NCBI RefSeq assembly: GCF_012689525.1 | Contig: NZ_CP051515.1 | Coordinates: 3,348,001-3,412,000, forward strand | Direction: 5' to 3' | DNA from: Paraburkholderia aromaticivorans | GTDB taxonomy: Bacteria > Pseudomonadota > Gammaproteobacteria > Burkholderiales > Burkholderiaceae | DNA: 64,000 nucleotides | Shown here: positions 1 through 8,675 of the stretch, piece after piece | Position numbering within the stretch: the stretch's first letter is position 1 | Layout of the letters: every line of letters starts with the position of its first letter | Notes under the pieces: model-generated | Database searches by the model: none | What the model was told of the DNA's origin: nothing | What the model saw: only the letters and a program-made list of their open reading frames with translations | Made by a program: the position numbers and the translations under genes

Positions 1-494
1 TCACCGTCTATGTCGGCAGTCTCGGCGTGCCGTCGCTGCATCTGACACGCGTGGCGGGAATCGTGATGGCCTGTTCGGCGCTCGGCAGCGTGCTGACAGC
101 CGCCCGCCTCGGTGCATTGGCCGATCGGATCGGCAGCTGGAACGTGATCGTCGCTTGCCTGGTGTTGACCGGTCTGGTGATGATTCCGCAAGCGTTCGTT
201 CACGCGTGGTGGCAACTGGCGGGATTACGCGCGCTGATGGGCATGACGCTGGCCGGTCTCTTGCCTGCGATTGCAAAACTGGCCCGGCATGCAGTGGAAG
301 AGCACAAGACCGGTCAGATGCTCGGCTACCTGCAGTCGGCGCAATTCAGCGGACAGGTCATCGGTCCGATTATCGGCGGCGTGATTGCTGTCCATCTCGG
401 GTTGCATTCCGTGTTCTTCGTCACCGGCTCGTTGCTGGTGGCGTGCGCCGCGCTTGCGCAGTGGGCGCGGACTCGTCAGGGCGTGGCTGTTTGA
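1..494 (+). CDS. MFS transporter, C-terminal part (cut by window edge)
   Basis: The reading frame is open from base 3, so this is the last ~163 residues of a longer protein. Alternating hydrophobic helices and the loop motif GALADRIGSWN, which resembles MFS motif A between helices 8 and 9, point to the second half of a 12-helix major facilitator, perhaps of the MdtG/multidrug type. The C-terminus is a short basic tail. Substrate cannot be told from this half. The next gene is convergent and ends 18 bases away. The family call is firm; MdtG-like is only a resemblance. Confidence 0.8.
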   Translation, partial: TVYVGSLGVPSLHLTRVAGIVMACSALGSVLTAARLGALADRIGSWNVIVACLVLTGLVMIPQAFVHAWWQLAGLRALMGMTLAGLLPAIAKLARHAVEEHKTGQMLGYLQSAQFSGQVIGPIIGGVIAVHLGLHSVFFVTGSLLVACAALAQWARTRQGVAV

Positions 495-512
495 TCGGAG
501 ACACTGCCGCCG

Positions 513-1547
513 TCATTCGCCCGCGACTGTTTTACCCGACGGATTCTTTACCCTCGCGTGCAACTGCGTGCGAATCTCACTCGCGACCGCCGGCGGCAGC
601 GGAATATAGTCCAGGTCCTCCGCCGCCCGGTTGCCGTTCGTCAGCGCCCAGTCGAGGAATCTCAGCGTAGCCTCGCCGCGCTCCGGTTTGTCCTGCGCGC
701 TGTGAAGCAATACGTACGTCGCGCCGACAACGGGCCATGCGTTCGCGCCCGCTTCGTTGGTCAGGATCGGAAAGAGCGATTTGGACCAGTCGGCGCTCGC
801 GGCGGCGGCCTTGAATGTCTCCGGCCCTGGCTGAACCACGGCACCCGAGGCATTTTCCATGGCCGCGTACGACATATGATTCTGCTTCGTGAAATCCCAT
901 GCAACGTAGCCGATTGCACCAGGCAAATGTTGTACGAAGGTAGCGATCCCTTCGTTACCTCTTCCGCCTATTCCGCGCGGCCAGCGCACTGAAGTCCCCT
1001 CGCCGACCTTGCTCTTCCACTCCGGGTTAACCTGCGCGAGAAAGTGCGTCCAGATCAGCGTGGTACCTGAACCGTCGAGCCGACGGACCACGGCGATAGG
1101 CGTGTCGGGTAGCTTGATCGTCGGATTGATGGCGGCGATGGCCGGGGCATTCCAGCTGATGATTTTGCCCAGATAGATATCTCCGAGCACGCGTCCGGAG
1201 AGAATCAATTCGCCTGGCTTGATACCAGGTAGATTGATGACCGGCACGACACCGCCGATTACGGTTGGAAACTGAATCAGCCCATTCTTCGCCAACTCGT
1301 CGTCGCTCAGCGGCGCGTCCGACCCGGCGAAATCGACCTGGCTGACCATGATCTCCTTCAAACCTTCCGTCGACCCGACAGCGCGATAGCTCACCGTGCC
1401 GCCACCCGCACGCTGGTAGGCGTTGGCCCATTTCGTATAGATCGGCGCGGCAAAAGTACTGCCTGCGCCGGTGATGTCAGCGCTGTGCGCCGCGACCGCT
1501 AAAAAAGCGCCGGCCACGCTGGCCAACAATGTTTGTGTATAGCTCAC
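513..1547 (-). CDS. PstS-like phosphate-binding periplasmic protein (divergent paralogue)
   Basis: This is a periplasmic substrate-binding protein of the phosphate ABC transporter family. I prefer the GTG at 1547: a GAGG sits 6 bases upstream, and the signal peptide SYTQTLLASVAGAFLAVAAHSA then follows directly (about 22 residues). A GTG at 1559 in the same frame is the alternative. The mature protein opens [12 protein letters not shown], and the phosphate-site signatures FAGSDAPL and VVRRLDGSGT are kept. The loop that reads GSSGG in its neighbour at 4376-5401 reads GSTEG here. It resembles that second PstS along its whole length, so the two are paralogues. No pstC, pstA or pstB is next to it, so it may feed a transporter encoded elsewhere. 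Confidence 0.88.
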   Translation of the reverse strand: MSYTQTLLASVAGAFLAVAAHSADITGAGSTFAAPIYTKWANAYQRAGGGTVSYRAVGSTEGLKEIMVSQVDFAGSDAPLSDDELAKNGLIQFPTVIGGVVPVINLPGIKPGELILSGRVLGDIYLGKIISWNAPAIAAINPTIKLPDTPIAVVRRLDGSGTTLIWTHFLAQVNPEWKSKVGEGTSVRWPRGIGGRGNEGIATFVQHLPGAIGYVAWDFTKQNHMSYAAMENASGAVVQPGPETFKAAAASADWSKSLFPILTNEAGANAWPVVGATYVLLHSAQDKPERGEATLRFLDWALTNGNRAAEDLDYIPLPPAVASEIRTQLHARVKNPSGKTVAGE

Positions 1548-2001
1548 GAAAGACCTCACTCGGAATTGTTGTTGAAGCTCGTGAAGTGAAGCTCGCCGGG
1601 TAACGACGCGTGGCGCGATGAAACTATTGTCTGGCGGGCTCTTTTAGACTTTCTATTTCCACCAGTTTGCCGTCGCGCTGCTGTGTGCCGATTTGAAAGA
1701 GGGCGGGCGCAGCGCTGAAATAACAACTTTTCTTATTACAGGACGATGAAGAGCGGGAGGCAAATTGAATCGCTCTATCACCACGGCATGAAAATGACTG
1801 TGATTCCGATTCGCCGTCCTGAACAGCGCGGCCTCTCCCTTCAAGCGAAAGTTCGTTGGAGGGTCGCGTGGACTCCGCTTCGTGCACAGCGCGGGCATGG
1901 CTCTCGAGATTTTTACGCTGTAGGATGGGTATCGCAGTTTGCTAAACGACCCGCCACGCGTCACCTTACGTTCACCTCACTTCCGTCCGCTTTTGGGACT
2001 C
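1548..2001. other. Intergenic region between divergent pstS paralogue and CHAD gene
   Basis: About 450 bases with no convincing gene. Short open frames here lack family resemblance and ribosome sites. The region must hold the promoters of the two divergent genes. Near its right end the hexamer TCACCT occurs twice at an 11-base period (1961-1966 and 1972-1977), the spacing of a Pho box. Confidence 0.5.
1959..1978 (+). promoter_or_regulatory. Weak Pho-box-like direct repeat before CHAD gene
   Basis: The sequence reads GCGTCACCTTACGTTCACCT, two seven-base units seven-plus-four apart like the PhoB box pattern CTGTCAT-N4-CTGTCAT. The first unit keeps GTCA, the second only TTCA. It lies just 24 bases before the preferred ATG at 2002, which is close for a classical PhoB-activated promoter, so this is weak. 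Confidence 0.25.
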
Positions 2002-2979
2002 ATGCAACTCGAGCCGATGAACTCCACACCTGACACGCGTGATCCCGCATCTGCAACCGCATCTGCACAAGAGCGGAACGCAGACAATCCCGGCAAACGA
2101 GGCGGCACGATTGCGCCGGACATGTCGCCGGCAGTGGCTTTTTCGACGCTGGCCACGCTAATGGCCGCGCAAGTGGCGCAACGCATCGGCAGCTTGTGCG
2201 TGAGCGCGGATGCGGAAAGTCCGCACAAACTGCGTGTCGTGCTGCGTCGCTTGCGTTCGCTGTGGTGGGCTTACGATCCGCTTATCGACAGATCGCAGGC
2301 AAGATGGCAGCGGCGCGAATTCAAGGCGCTCGCTGATTCCGCCGGTCAAACGCGTGACTGGGATATCCTGAAACACTTACTGGCGGAAGATGCGTCGACA
2401 CTGCATTCTTTCGCGGCGCTGATCGAACGTCTCGATCTATTGCGTGGCAATGCGCTGTTGCGCAGTCGCGCAACGATCGCCGACGCGAACGCCGAAGCCA
2501 TGCTGACGCAGCGAATAGCGGGCGTGATTCAGCAACTCGACGCGTGCTCGTTCGACGAACCGCTCGCGGTATTCGCCGCGAACCGTGTTGCAACGGCCAA
2601 GCAGGCACTGCGAAAACGGTTGAAGCGTGTGCTGGGAAATCCGGACGCCGGCTACGCCGAACTTCACGACGTCCGCATCGCGGGGAAGAAGGTGCGCTAT
2701 CTGCTGGAGTTTTTCGCGCCGCTGCTCGATAGCGGTAACGAGATCAGCGTCGTGGAACTCACGCAATTGCAGGACGAACTGGGCAAGCTCAACGATATCG
2801 TTTCGAGTGAAGCGCTACTCCTGGCGCATGCGGATCGGCTGGGTGAGCCCGGCGTAGTCGACGACGCAATCGCGTATCTGAGGCATCGCAAAGGCCAGCA
2901 CATGCAGCGCACGGATGCAGAGTTACACGCACTCAGCGACCGGCTTGCCGTCGAGCGTCCCGGCGCCGGCATGAACTGA
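2002..2979 (+). CDS. CHAD domain-containing protein
   Basis: CHAD proteins are all-helical and are known to bind inorganic polyphosphate through conserved basic residues. The two signature helices are visible: SPHKLRVVLRRLRSLW near residue 72 and LHDVRIAGKKVRYLLEFF near residue 225, with the conserved H, R and K positions. The fused CYTH/triphosphatase domain found in some relatives is absent, so this is a stand-alone CHAD of about 325 residues. The first ~50 residues look disordered (Ala, Thr, Ser, Pro). The frame extends upstream to a TTG at 1939, but ATG 2002 or 2017 is more likely. It sits between two pstS paralogues, which fits a phosphate or polyphosphate role. Confidence 0.85.
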   Translation: MQLEPMNSTPDTRDPASATASAQERNADNPGKRGGTIAPDMSPAVAFSTLATLMAAQVAQRIGSLCVSADAESPHKLRVVLRRLRSLWWAYDPLIDRSQARWQRREFKALADSAGQTRDWDILKHLLAEDASTLHSFAALIERLDLLRGNALLRSRATIADANAEAMLTQRIAGVIQQLDACSFDEPLAVFAANRVATAKQALRKRLKRVLGNPDAGYAELHDVRIAGKKVRYLLEFFAPLLDSGNEISVVELTQLQDELGKLNDIVSSEALLLAHADRLGEPGVVDDAIAYLRHRKGQHMQRTDAELHALSDRLAVERPGAGMN

Positions 2980-3028
2980 CGATATCGCGTTACACGGCCA
3001 CTGATGCTGAAGCCGGACGCAACGTCCC

Positions 3029-4066
3029 TTATCGTTCCTTGCGTCGACGAAAGGCCCACCATCCCGCGAGCCCCGTAAAGCCGGCGACGAGTAACACCAT
3101 CACCCAGAAGCCGTGCCGGTTTTCAGCGAGCGGAATACCGCCCACATTCATGCCGAAAAAACCCGCGACGATATTGATCGGCATAGCCAGAACCGTCACC
3201 AGCGTGAGCGTAAACAGCGTGCGGTTGTTCTGCTCTTCGAGGCGGGAGATGATTTCCTCCTGCAACAGTCTGACCCGTTCGATCAGCCCGGCCACATCGG
3301 AGAGAACCACGGAAAACTCTTCCGTCGACTCGCGCAGGTCCTGTACGTCCTCCGAATGAAGCCAGCGCGGCGGCCTTGCGAGCAGACGGAAGATCGCGCC
3401 GGGTTCAGGCGCGAGCATGCGCTGTAAGCGCGTCAGCATACGACGCATTGCGCCCAGGTCGATCCGGTTCTGTGTCGGCCGCTGCGACAGGAACCGGTCC
3501 TCGATCCGGTCGACGTCGGCGCTGGTTCGCCGGACGATCTGCACCAACAGGTCAGCCTGGTCATGCATCAGGTGAACCAGCAATTCCGCTGGCGACCTGA
3601 ATACTTCGCCCTCCCGAACGGAGGCGCGCAATCGGTCGACCGAACGCAGTGGCTTGAGACGCGCGGTCACGATGATCCGCTGATTCGCGTAAATCCACAG
3701 CGTCGCAATCTCGGAGGGCGTGAACTCGAGATTGAACATGACGTCGTTCACGACCGCGCGAAGTGCGCCGTCCGCATGTTCGATACGCGTCGAGTGCGAG
3801 CCTTCGCGCAGTGCGTCGAAAAACGTCTCGGGCAAATCGAGCTGGGCTCTCATCCAGCGTTCGCTGGCACTATGCGCCAGATTGAAGTGAAGCCAGAGAA
3901 ACTCGCTGCCTTCCTTCGCTGGGCCGTTTGCGTCGTGGGCCCGGAGCCATTCGACGACTTCGTCGGCGTCGACAGAGCGGCCGGCGCGAGTCGAAGAAAA
4001 AAGAAAGCCGCAGACCATGCCGGACGGGTCCGCGCCGTAGGTTTGCAGTAGCAGATCAGATTTCAT
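3029..4066 (-). CDS. zntB: CorA-family metal transporter, ZntB type
   Basis: Of 345 residues, the first ~280 form the cytoplasmic funnel with a long helical stretch. Two membrane helices follow (TLFTLTLVTVLAMPINIVAGFFGMN and the helix before the C-terminus), and a basic tail WWAFRRRKER ends the protein. The pore-mouth motif GMNVGGIP is the GxN form typical of the ZntB branch, whereas Mg2+-selective CorA usually continues MPE. ZntB proteins transport Zn2+ (and possibly other divalent cations) as pentamers. The start is the ATG at 4066. Convergent with the CHAD gene. Substrate is inferred from the motif only. Confidence 0.82.
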   Translation of the reverse strand: MKSDLLLQTYGADPSGMVCGFLFSSTRAGRSVDADEVVEWLRAHDANGPAKEGSEFLWLHFNLAHSASERWMRAQLDLPETFFDALREGSHSTRIEHADGALRAVVNDVMFNLEFTPSEIATLWIYANQRIIVTARLKPLRSVDRLRASVREGEVFRSPAELLVHLMHDQADLLVQIVRRTSADVDRIEDRFLSQRPTQNRIDLGAMRRMLTRLQRMLAPEPGAIFRLLARPPRWLHSEDVQDLRESTEEFSVVLSDVAGLIERVRLLQEEIISRLEEQNNRTLFTLTLVTVLAMPINIVAGFFGMNVGGIPLAENRHGFWVMVLLVAGFTGLAGWWAFRRRKER

Positions 4067-4375
4067 AGGTCATTCAGCGTTTGCTTCCCATGCGGGATTG
4101 GCCTATCCAGCAATCTGGCGGCCGAAATCAGAACCGTGGTGATCGCCATACGATTCCAACTCCACGCGCCGCACAGATTGAACCGGAATCAAAGGCCTGA
4201 GCATATCGCGGCCGATCGAAAGAAGGTTAACCCGCTAGTTTTCACGACGTCGACTTAGCAAATGCTTAAGGTTAGGCAAGCGGATCATTTAATTTGAGTA
4301 GTCACAAGAACGTCATATTTCACCCTTAAGTTGCAGCCCATCGAAGGCGATCGCATCGCCATGAGGAGTCTCGCC
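4067..4375. other. Intergenic region upstream of pstS
   Basis: About 310 bases between divergent zntB and pstS. The left half shows nothing I recognise. The right half is AT-richer and carries the Pho box candidate at 4299-4316. Confidence 0.6.
4299..4316 (+). promoter_or_regulatory. Candidate Pho box upstream of pstS
   Basis: Reads TAGTCACAAGAACGTCAT. The GTCAC at 4301-4305 and GTCAT at 4312-4316 are exactly 11 bases apart, the geometry of the PhoB site CTGTCAT-N4-CTGTCAT. It lies about 60 bases before the preferred start at 4376, leaving room for a -10 near 4327-4333 and a short leader. Induction under phosphate limitation is inferred from this and from the gene downstream. Confidence 0.6.
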
Positions 4376-5401
4376 ATGAATCTCAAGCAACTTACGCTGG
4401 CTGTGTGTGCGCTGTGTGCCAGCGCCGCACATGCCGCCGACATCACCGGCGCGGGCAGTACCTTCGCCGCACCGATCTATACGAAATGGGCCGACGCCTA
4501 TCAAAAGACCGGCGGCGGCAAGGTCAACTATCAGGGCATCGGCTCGTCGGGCGGCATCAAGCAGATCATTGCGAAGACCGTGGATTTCGCCGGCTCGGAC
4601 GCTCCGCTCAAAGACGACGAACTGGCCAAGGACGGCCTGTTCCAGTTCCCGACGGTGGTCGGCGGCGTGGTGCCGGCAATCAACGTGCCGGGCGTGAAGG
4701 CCGGCGAACTGGTGCTGTCGGGCGAAGTGCTCGGCGGTATCTATCTGGGCAAGATCAAGAAGTGGAACGATCCGGCGATCGTCGCGCTGAACCCGAAAAT
4801 CAAGCTACCGGATACCGACATCGCCGTGGTTCGCCGTGCCGATGGCTCGGGCACGAGCTTCATCTGGACGAATTACCTGTCCAAAGTGAGCCCGGAGTGG
4901 AAGTCGAAAGTGGGCGAAGGCGCGACGGTGAGCTGGCCGACGGGGACGGGCGGCAAGGGTAACGACGGCGTTGCCGCTTTCGTGCAGCGTCTGCCCGGCG
5001 CGATCGGCTACGTCGAGTGGGCGTATGCGAAGCAGAACCATATGACCTATGCTGCGCTGAAAAATGCAGCGGGTACGGTGGTCGTACCGGCGACTGACAC
5101 CTTCAAGGCAGCGGCAGCGGGCGCGGACTGGTCGAAGTCGTTCTACCAGATCCTGACGAACGAGCCGGGCAAGAACGCGTGGCCCGTGGTCGGTGCGACG
5201 TTCGTGCTGTTGCACACGACGCAGGACAAAGCACCGCAAGGCGCCGAAACGCTGAAGTTTTTCGATTGGGCGTTCAAGAACGGCGGCAAGGCGGCGGATG
5301 ATCTCGACTACATTTCGCTGCCGGAATCCGTGACGGCTGAAATCCGCGCGCAGTGGAAACAGAAAGTGAAGGACGCGTCGGGCAAGCCGGTCGCGCCGTA
5401 A
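4376..5401 (+). CDS. pstS: Phosphate ABC transporter substrate-binding protein PstS
   Basis: This protein captures inorganic phosphate in the periplasm for the Pst ABC transporter. The open frame reaches back to a TTG at 4331. ATG 4376 is preferred because GAGGAG (4363-4368) lies 7 bases upstream and a clean signal peptide starts there, [20 protein letters not shown]. The mature part closely follows the enterobacterial PstS pattern: [45 protein letters not shown] and [10 protein letters not shown]. No Pst permease or ATPase genes lie nearby, so it is an orphan binding protein paired with the paralogue at 513-1547. Confidence 0.93.
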   Translation: MNLKQLTLAVCALCASAAHAADITGAGSTFAAPIYTKWADAYQKTGGGKVNYQGIGSSGGIKQIIAKTVDFAGSDAPLKDDELAKDGLFQFPTVVGGVVPAINVPGVKAGELVLSGEVLGGIYLGKIKKWNDPAIVALNPKIKLPDTDIAVVRRADGSGTSFIWTNYLSKVSPEWKSKVGEGATVSWPTGTGGKGNDGVAAFVQRLPGAIGYVEWAYAKQNHMTYAALKNAAGTVVVPATDTFKAAAAGADWSKSFYQILTNEPGKNAWPVVGATFVLLHTTQDKAPQGAETLKFFDWAFKNGGKAADDLDYISLPESVTAEIRAQWKQKVKDASGKPVAP

Positions 5402-5415
5402 GCGTTGGATTCATG

Positions 5416-5447
5416 GGGCGCGCGTCGCATGCGCGCGCCTTTGTTTA
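5416..5447 (+). terminator. Terminator after pstS
   Basis: GGCGCGCG (5417-5424) pairs with CGCGCGCC (5432-5439), followed by the T-rich tail TTTGTTT. It lies between pstS and the convergent KfrA-like gene. Confidence 0.7.
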
Positions 5448-5472
5448 CCAAGCCTCTGACCGACGGCACACG

Positions 5473-8322
5473 TCAGGTCGCGACCTTCGACATTACCGCC
5501 GTCGCTGGATCATAACGGTAGCCCTTCTGCGCAAGTTGGTGCGTCATCGTCGCGGCGATCAGTTTTTGCTGCATCTCCCTGGAGATCAATTCGTGATCCG
5601 GTTTGAGCCGCTCCAGTTCGGATGAAAGCCGCCTGACAAGTGCCACCTCGCCGGTGCTGCGTGCGTCGATGAACAAGATCTTCTCGCTTGCCAGGCCGAG
5701 CCGTTGTTTGAGGTCTTTTGCGTGCGCGACCCACTGTTCCGCCGTCGTGCGAAGCTCGCTCATGGCCTTTGCTTGGGCTTTGGCTTGCGTCGACACTTGA
5801 CGTTGCAATGCCGCGACCTCCTCCGTACTGTCGTTCTCCTCGGCGCGGGCTGCTAGCTGCTGGGCGCGCTGAGTGTGTTGCGCGATGGCCGCAGTTTGCG
5901 CCGCGACGCGCTGCTCCAGTTGCACGACATGGCGTTCGGCGGCCTCTGCGCGTTCCCTTACGGCGGACGCATCCTGCGATAGCCGAGCGAGGTTCGCGCT
6001 GACGAGTGTCTTCGCCTCGGTCACGGCGCTGATCTGCTCCCGCGCCTCGTCCAGTTCACGCGTGACGCGCTGCAACTCGCTGAGTTGGGCCGACGTTTCC
6101 TCGGCCCGCGCTTCGGCTGCCTCGCGCTCTGCTGTCAGCACAGCGCGGGCTTGTTTCAACTCAGCTTCCACTGCGACGAACTGTGCGTGGTTCTCGCTTG
6201 CCTGCGTTTCAGCGGCTTTTGCGTGCGATGAAGCCGCGCTCAACTCCGCCGACAACCGTGCCGATTCTTCTTCCTTGGCTTGATAGGCGCTGCTCAGCGT
6301 TGCGATCTGCTGCTGGGCTTGATCGCGTTCCTCAGTGGCTCGCGCTATTTCATCGTTCTTGCTTGATATCGCTGCGGCCAACTCCGCTCGTGCCTTGCGT
6401 TCTTCCTCTAGCAAAGCCGTCGCGGCTTGCTGTTCGGCAGCTTGCGATGTTGCGCGCTGCGCGAGTTCCTCTACGCGTGCTTCGGCTGCTTGCGCGCGCG
6501 ACGTTGCCGCGCTCAACTCCTCGGACAGTCGCGTCGCTTCTTCCGACTTCGCCTGATGGGCGTCACGCAAAGTGGCGAACTGCTGTCGCGTTTGATCGTG
6601 TTCCTGAGTGACTCGCGTTACATCGTCGTTCCTGGCTGAGACAACCGCTGTCAACTCTTCACGTGCTTTACGCTCCTCTTCCAGCAACGCGTTCGTCGCT
6701 GTCAGATTGGCATGATCCACCGATGCACGCTGTTCGAGTTCTTCTACACGTGTCTCTGCGGCTTGAGCGCGTGACGTCGCCGTGCTCGCTTCCTGCGACC
6801 ATCGTGCCGCTTCCTGCGAGCTCGCCTGATACGCGGCGTCCAACGTCGCGACTTGCTGCAGCGCCTGGTCGCGCTCCTGAGTGACTCGCGTTATTTCGTT
6901 GGTTTTGCGGGAGACAGCCGAGGCCAATTCTTGACGTGCCTTGCGTTCCTCTTCAAGCGACGCCTTCGTGGCTTCCAGGCTGGCATCTTGCGACGACACG
7001 CGTTGCGTGAGTTCTGCCACGCGCGCCTCTGCCGTTTTCGCGCGTGACGCAGCAGCGTTCGCCTCGTGCGACTTGGCCTCATAGGCGTCGCGCAGCGATG
7101 TGATTTCCTCCAGCGCAAGATCACGCTCTTGAGCGACTTGCGTCATCTCATCGTTCGTGACGGAGACGATCGAAGCCAATTCCTCGCGTGCCCGGCGTTC
7201 CTCTTCGATCGATACCTTCGCAGATTCCAGGTCGTCATCTTGCAACGACACACGCCGCGTGAGTTCTTCCACGCGCGCCTCTGCGGCTTGTGCACGCGAC
7301 GACGCGGCGCTCGCCTCTTGCGACCATTGCGTCACTTCTTGCGACTTCGCCTCATGGGCGTCGCGCAACGCGGCGATTTCCTGCTGAGCGTGATCGCGTT
7401 CCTGCGTGACTCGCGTTACTTCATCGTTCTTGCTCGTGACAACCGCGGCCAGCCCTTCGCGTGCCTTGCGTTCCTCTTCAAGCAACGCGTTCGACGCTTC
7501 CAGTTTGGCCTGGTCCACGGACGCGCGCTGCACGAATTCCTCGATGCGTGCCTCCGCCGCTTCAGCGCGCGACGTGGCCGCGCTCGCGTCTTGCGCGAAT
7601 CGCGTCGCCTCCTCCGTCTTCGCCTGACAGGCATCGCTCAATGTCGCGGCCTCGTGCCGCGCCTGATCTCGTTCCTGAGTGACCTGAGCGACTTCATTGG
7701 TTTTGCCGGTCAGCGCCGTGGCCAACTCTTCACGCGCGACGCGTTCCTCGTCGAGCGAGGCCTTCATACCTTCCAGTTCGGCGCCTTGTGCAGACGCACG
7801 CTGCACCAGTTCGTCGACGTGCGTTTCAGCCGCTTCGGCACGACCGGCGGCGGTCGCGCGTTCCGCTTCGAGGCGTAGGGCCGCACTTTCCGACGCACTC
7901 AGCGCGTCCGTCAGCGCGCTGAGACGATTGCGCCCCGTTTCGATTTCATCGATGCTCTTTTGATACTCGGCAAGCGCTTCGTCCCGTTCCGCGAGGGCTG
8001 CTTCGAGGTCCTGGTTCACCGCGGCGAGACGTTGATTGAACGCCTTCTCCGCATCGTGTTGGGACGCCGCCCAGATCCGATCCGCGGCGCTGATGACCGT
8101 TTCGGCGAGGCCCTCCGGCAATCCGTGCTGGACCTGCGCTTGCGGTGTTTCGGCCTGCCGCGCTTCGCGCCAGCGTTGCAAGGCCGCGACTATCGCCACC
8201 AGCGAACCGCCGCGAACCTCTTTCCAGATTGTCACTGGCGAAACTCTTCTGCCCTCTTCGACCATGCGATCGGCGATTGCAGCGATCTGTTCATCGGTGA
8301 TTGTGTCTGTGTCCGTGGACAT
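5473..8322 (-). CDS. KfrA-like DNA-binding protein with very long repeated coiled coil
   Basis: The first ~65 residues carry a KfrA-type N-terminal DNA-binding domain (TDEQIAAIADRMVEEGRR, then VTIWKEVRGGS). The remaining ~880 residues are Ala/Glu/Arg-rich heptads, i.e. a continuous coiled coil. Residues ~168-706 are six tandem repeats beginning RVEEL.QR; five are 91 residues (13 heptads) and the third is 84 (12 heptads). KfrA proteins on IncP plasmids are partition-associated DNA binders and autoregulators that form long filaments or dimers; at ~949 residues this one is far larger than the usual 300-400. Start: ATG 8322 with GAGG 5 bases upstream is preferred over the TTG at 8340. The C-terminus ends in a globular-looking tail. 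No par genes are adjacent. Its chromosomal role is unknown. Confidence 0.75.
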   Translation of the reverse strand: MSTDTDTITDEQIAAIADRMVEEGRRVSPVTIWKEVRGGSLVAIVAALQRWREARQAETPQAQVQHGLPEGLAETVISAADRIWAASQHDAEKAFNQRLAAVNQDLEAALAERDEALAEYQKSIDEIETGRNRLSALTDALSASESAALRLEAERATAAGRAEAAETHVDELVQRASAQGAELEGMKASLDEERVAREELATALTGKTNEVAQVTQERDQARHEAATLSDACQAKTEEATRFAQDASAATSRAEAAEARIEEFVQRASVDQAKLEASNALLEEERKAREGLAAVVTSKNDEVTRVTQERDHAQQEIAALRDAHEAKSQEVTQWSQEASAASSRAQAAEARVEELTRRVSLQDDDLESAKVSIEEERRAREELASIVSVTNDEMTQVAQERDLALEEITSLRDAYEAKSHEANAAASRAKTAEARVAELTQRVSSQDASLEATKASLEEERKARQELASAVSRKTNEITRVTQERDQALQQVATLDAAYQASSQEAARWSQEASTATSRAQAAETRVEELEQRASVDHANLTATNALLEEERKAREELTAVVSARNDDVTRVTQEHDQTRQQFATLRDAHQAKSEEATRLSEELSAATSRAQAAEARVEELAQRATSQAAEQQAATALLEEERKARAELAAAISSKNDEIARATEERDQAQQQIATLSSAYQAKEEESARLSAELSAASSHAKAAETQASENHAQFVAVEAELKQARAVLTAEREAAEARAEETSAQLSELQRVTRELDEAREQISAVTEAKTLVSANLARLSQDASAVRERAEAAERHVVQLEQRVAAQTAAIAQHTQRAQQLAARAEENDSTEEVAALQRQVSTQAKAQAKAMSELRTTAEQWVAHAKDLKQRLGLASEKILFIDARSTGEVALVRRLSSELERLKPDHELISREMQQKLIAATMTHQLAQKGYRYDPATAVMSKVAT
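6205..7821 (-). repeat. Six tandem 273-bp (91-aa) coding repeats in KfrA-like gene
   Basis: The repeat unit starts with RVEELxQR and contains EEERKAREEL and then TRVTQERDQA. It closes with SRAQAAEA. Copies 1, 2, 4, 5 and 6 are 91 residues long and copy 3 is 84, lacking exactly seven residues before its closing SRA. The loss keeps the heptad phase. Confidence 0.85.
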
Positions 8323-8675
8323 ATGCGCCTCAAGAATCAATGTAACGGGGCGAAAGGTTAAATTTTCAATACGTTACTACGTCTGCGGACGTCCGGCGAC
8401 GTTCGGGATACAAGCTAAATGACAGCTAACAGCATGCGGACCGATGATATTAGGGCTCAACGGTCTTCTCGAATGCACGGAACAACGGACCATAAGGCGC
8501 CTATATCGTCGCTGATCGCTCGCGTGAGAGAGGTAGCAGCGATACCGGTAGAGGAGCTTGCCTTGTTAGCCCGCACCGACGTTGCAACAATGCAGCGGAA
8601 CCGATTGGGGCGCCCGTCGGCGTGGAAATACGGAGCGGCGTCGACACGACACACCTGATACCGAGGCATACGGCA
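8323..8675. other. Intergenic region with a doubtful small ORF
   Basis: Between the KfrA-like gene and the Asp/Glu racemase-like gene. One open frame (8419-8658, + strand, 79 codons) contains ELALLARTDVATMQRNRLG, which faintly resembles the start of a Xre/ParS-type antitoxin helix-turn-helix. It is short, has no clear ribosome site and runs into the next gene's leader. It may be a gene remnant. Confidence 0.3.

Noticed and set aside
6205..7821. CRISPR-like periodic repeat
   Set aside because: The 273-bp periodicity is coding coiled-coil repeats, not short repeats with unique spacers; no CRISPR array was found in the window.
8419..8658. 79-codon ORF with a faint Xre/ParS-like segment
   Set aside because: Too short, no ribosome site, overlaps the next gene's leader; kept only as a note.
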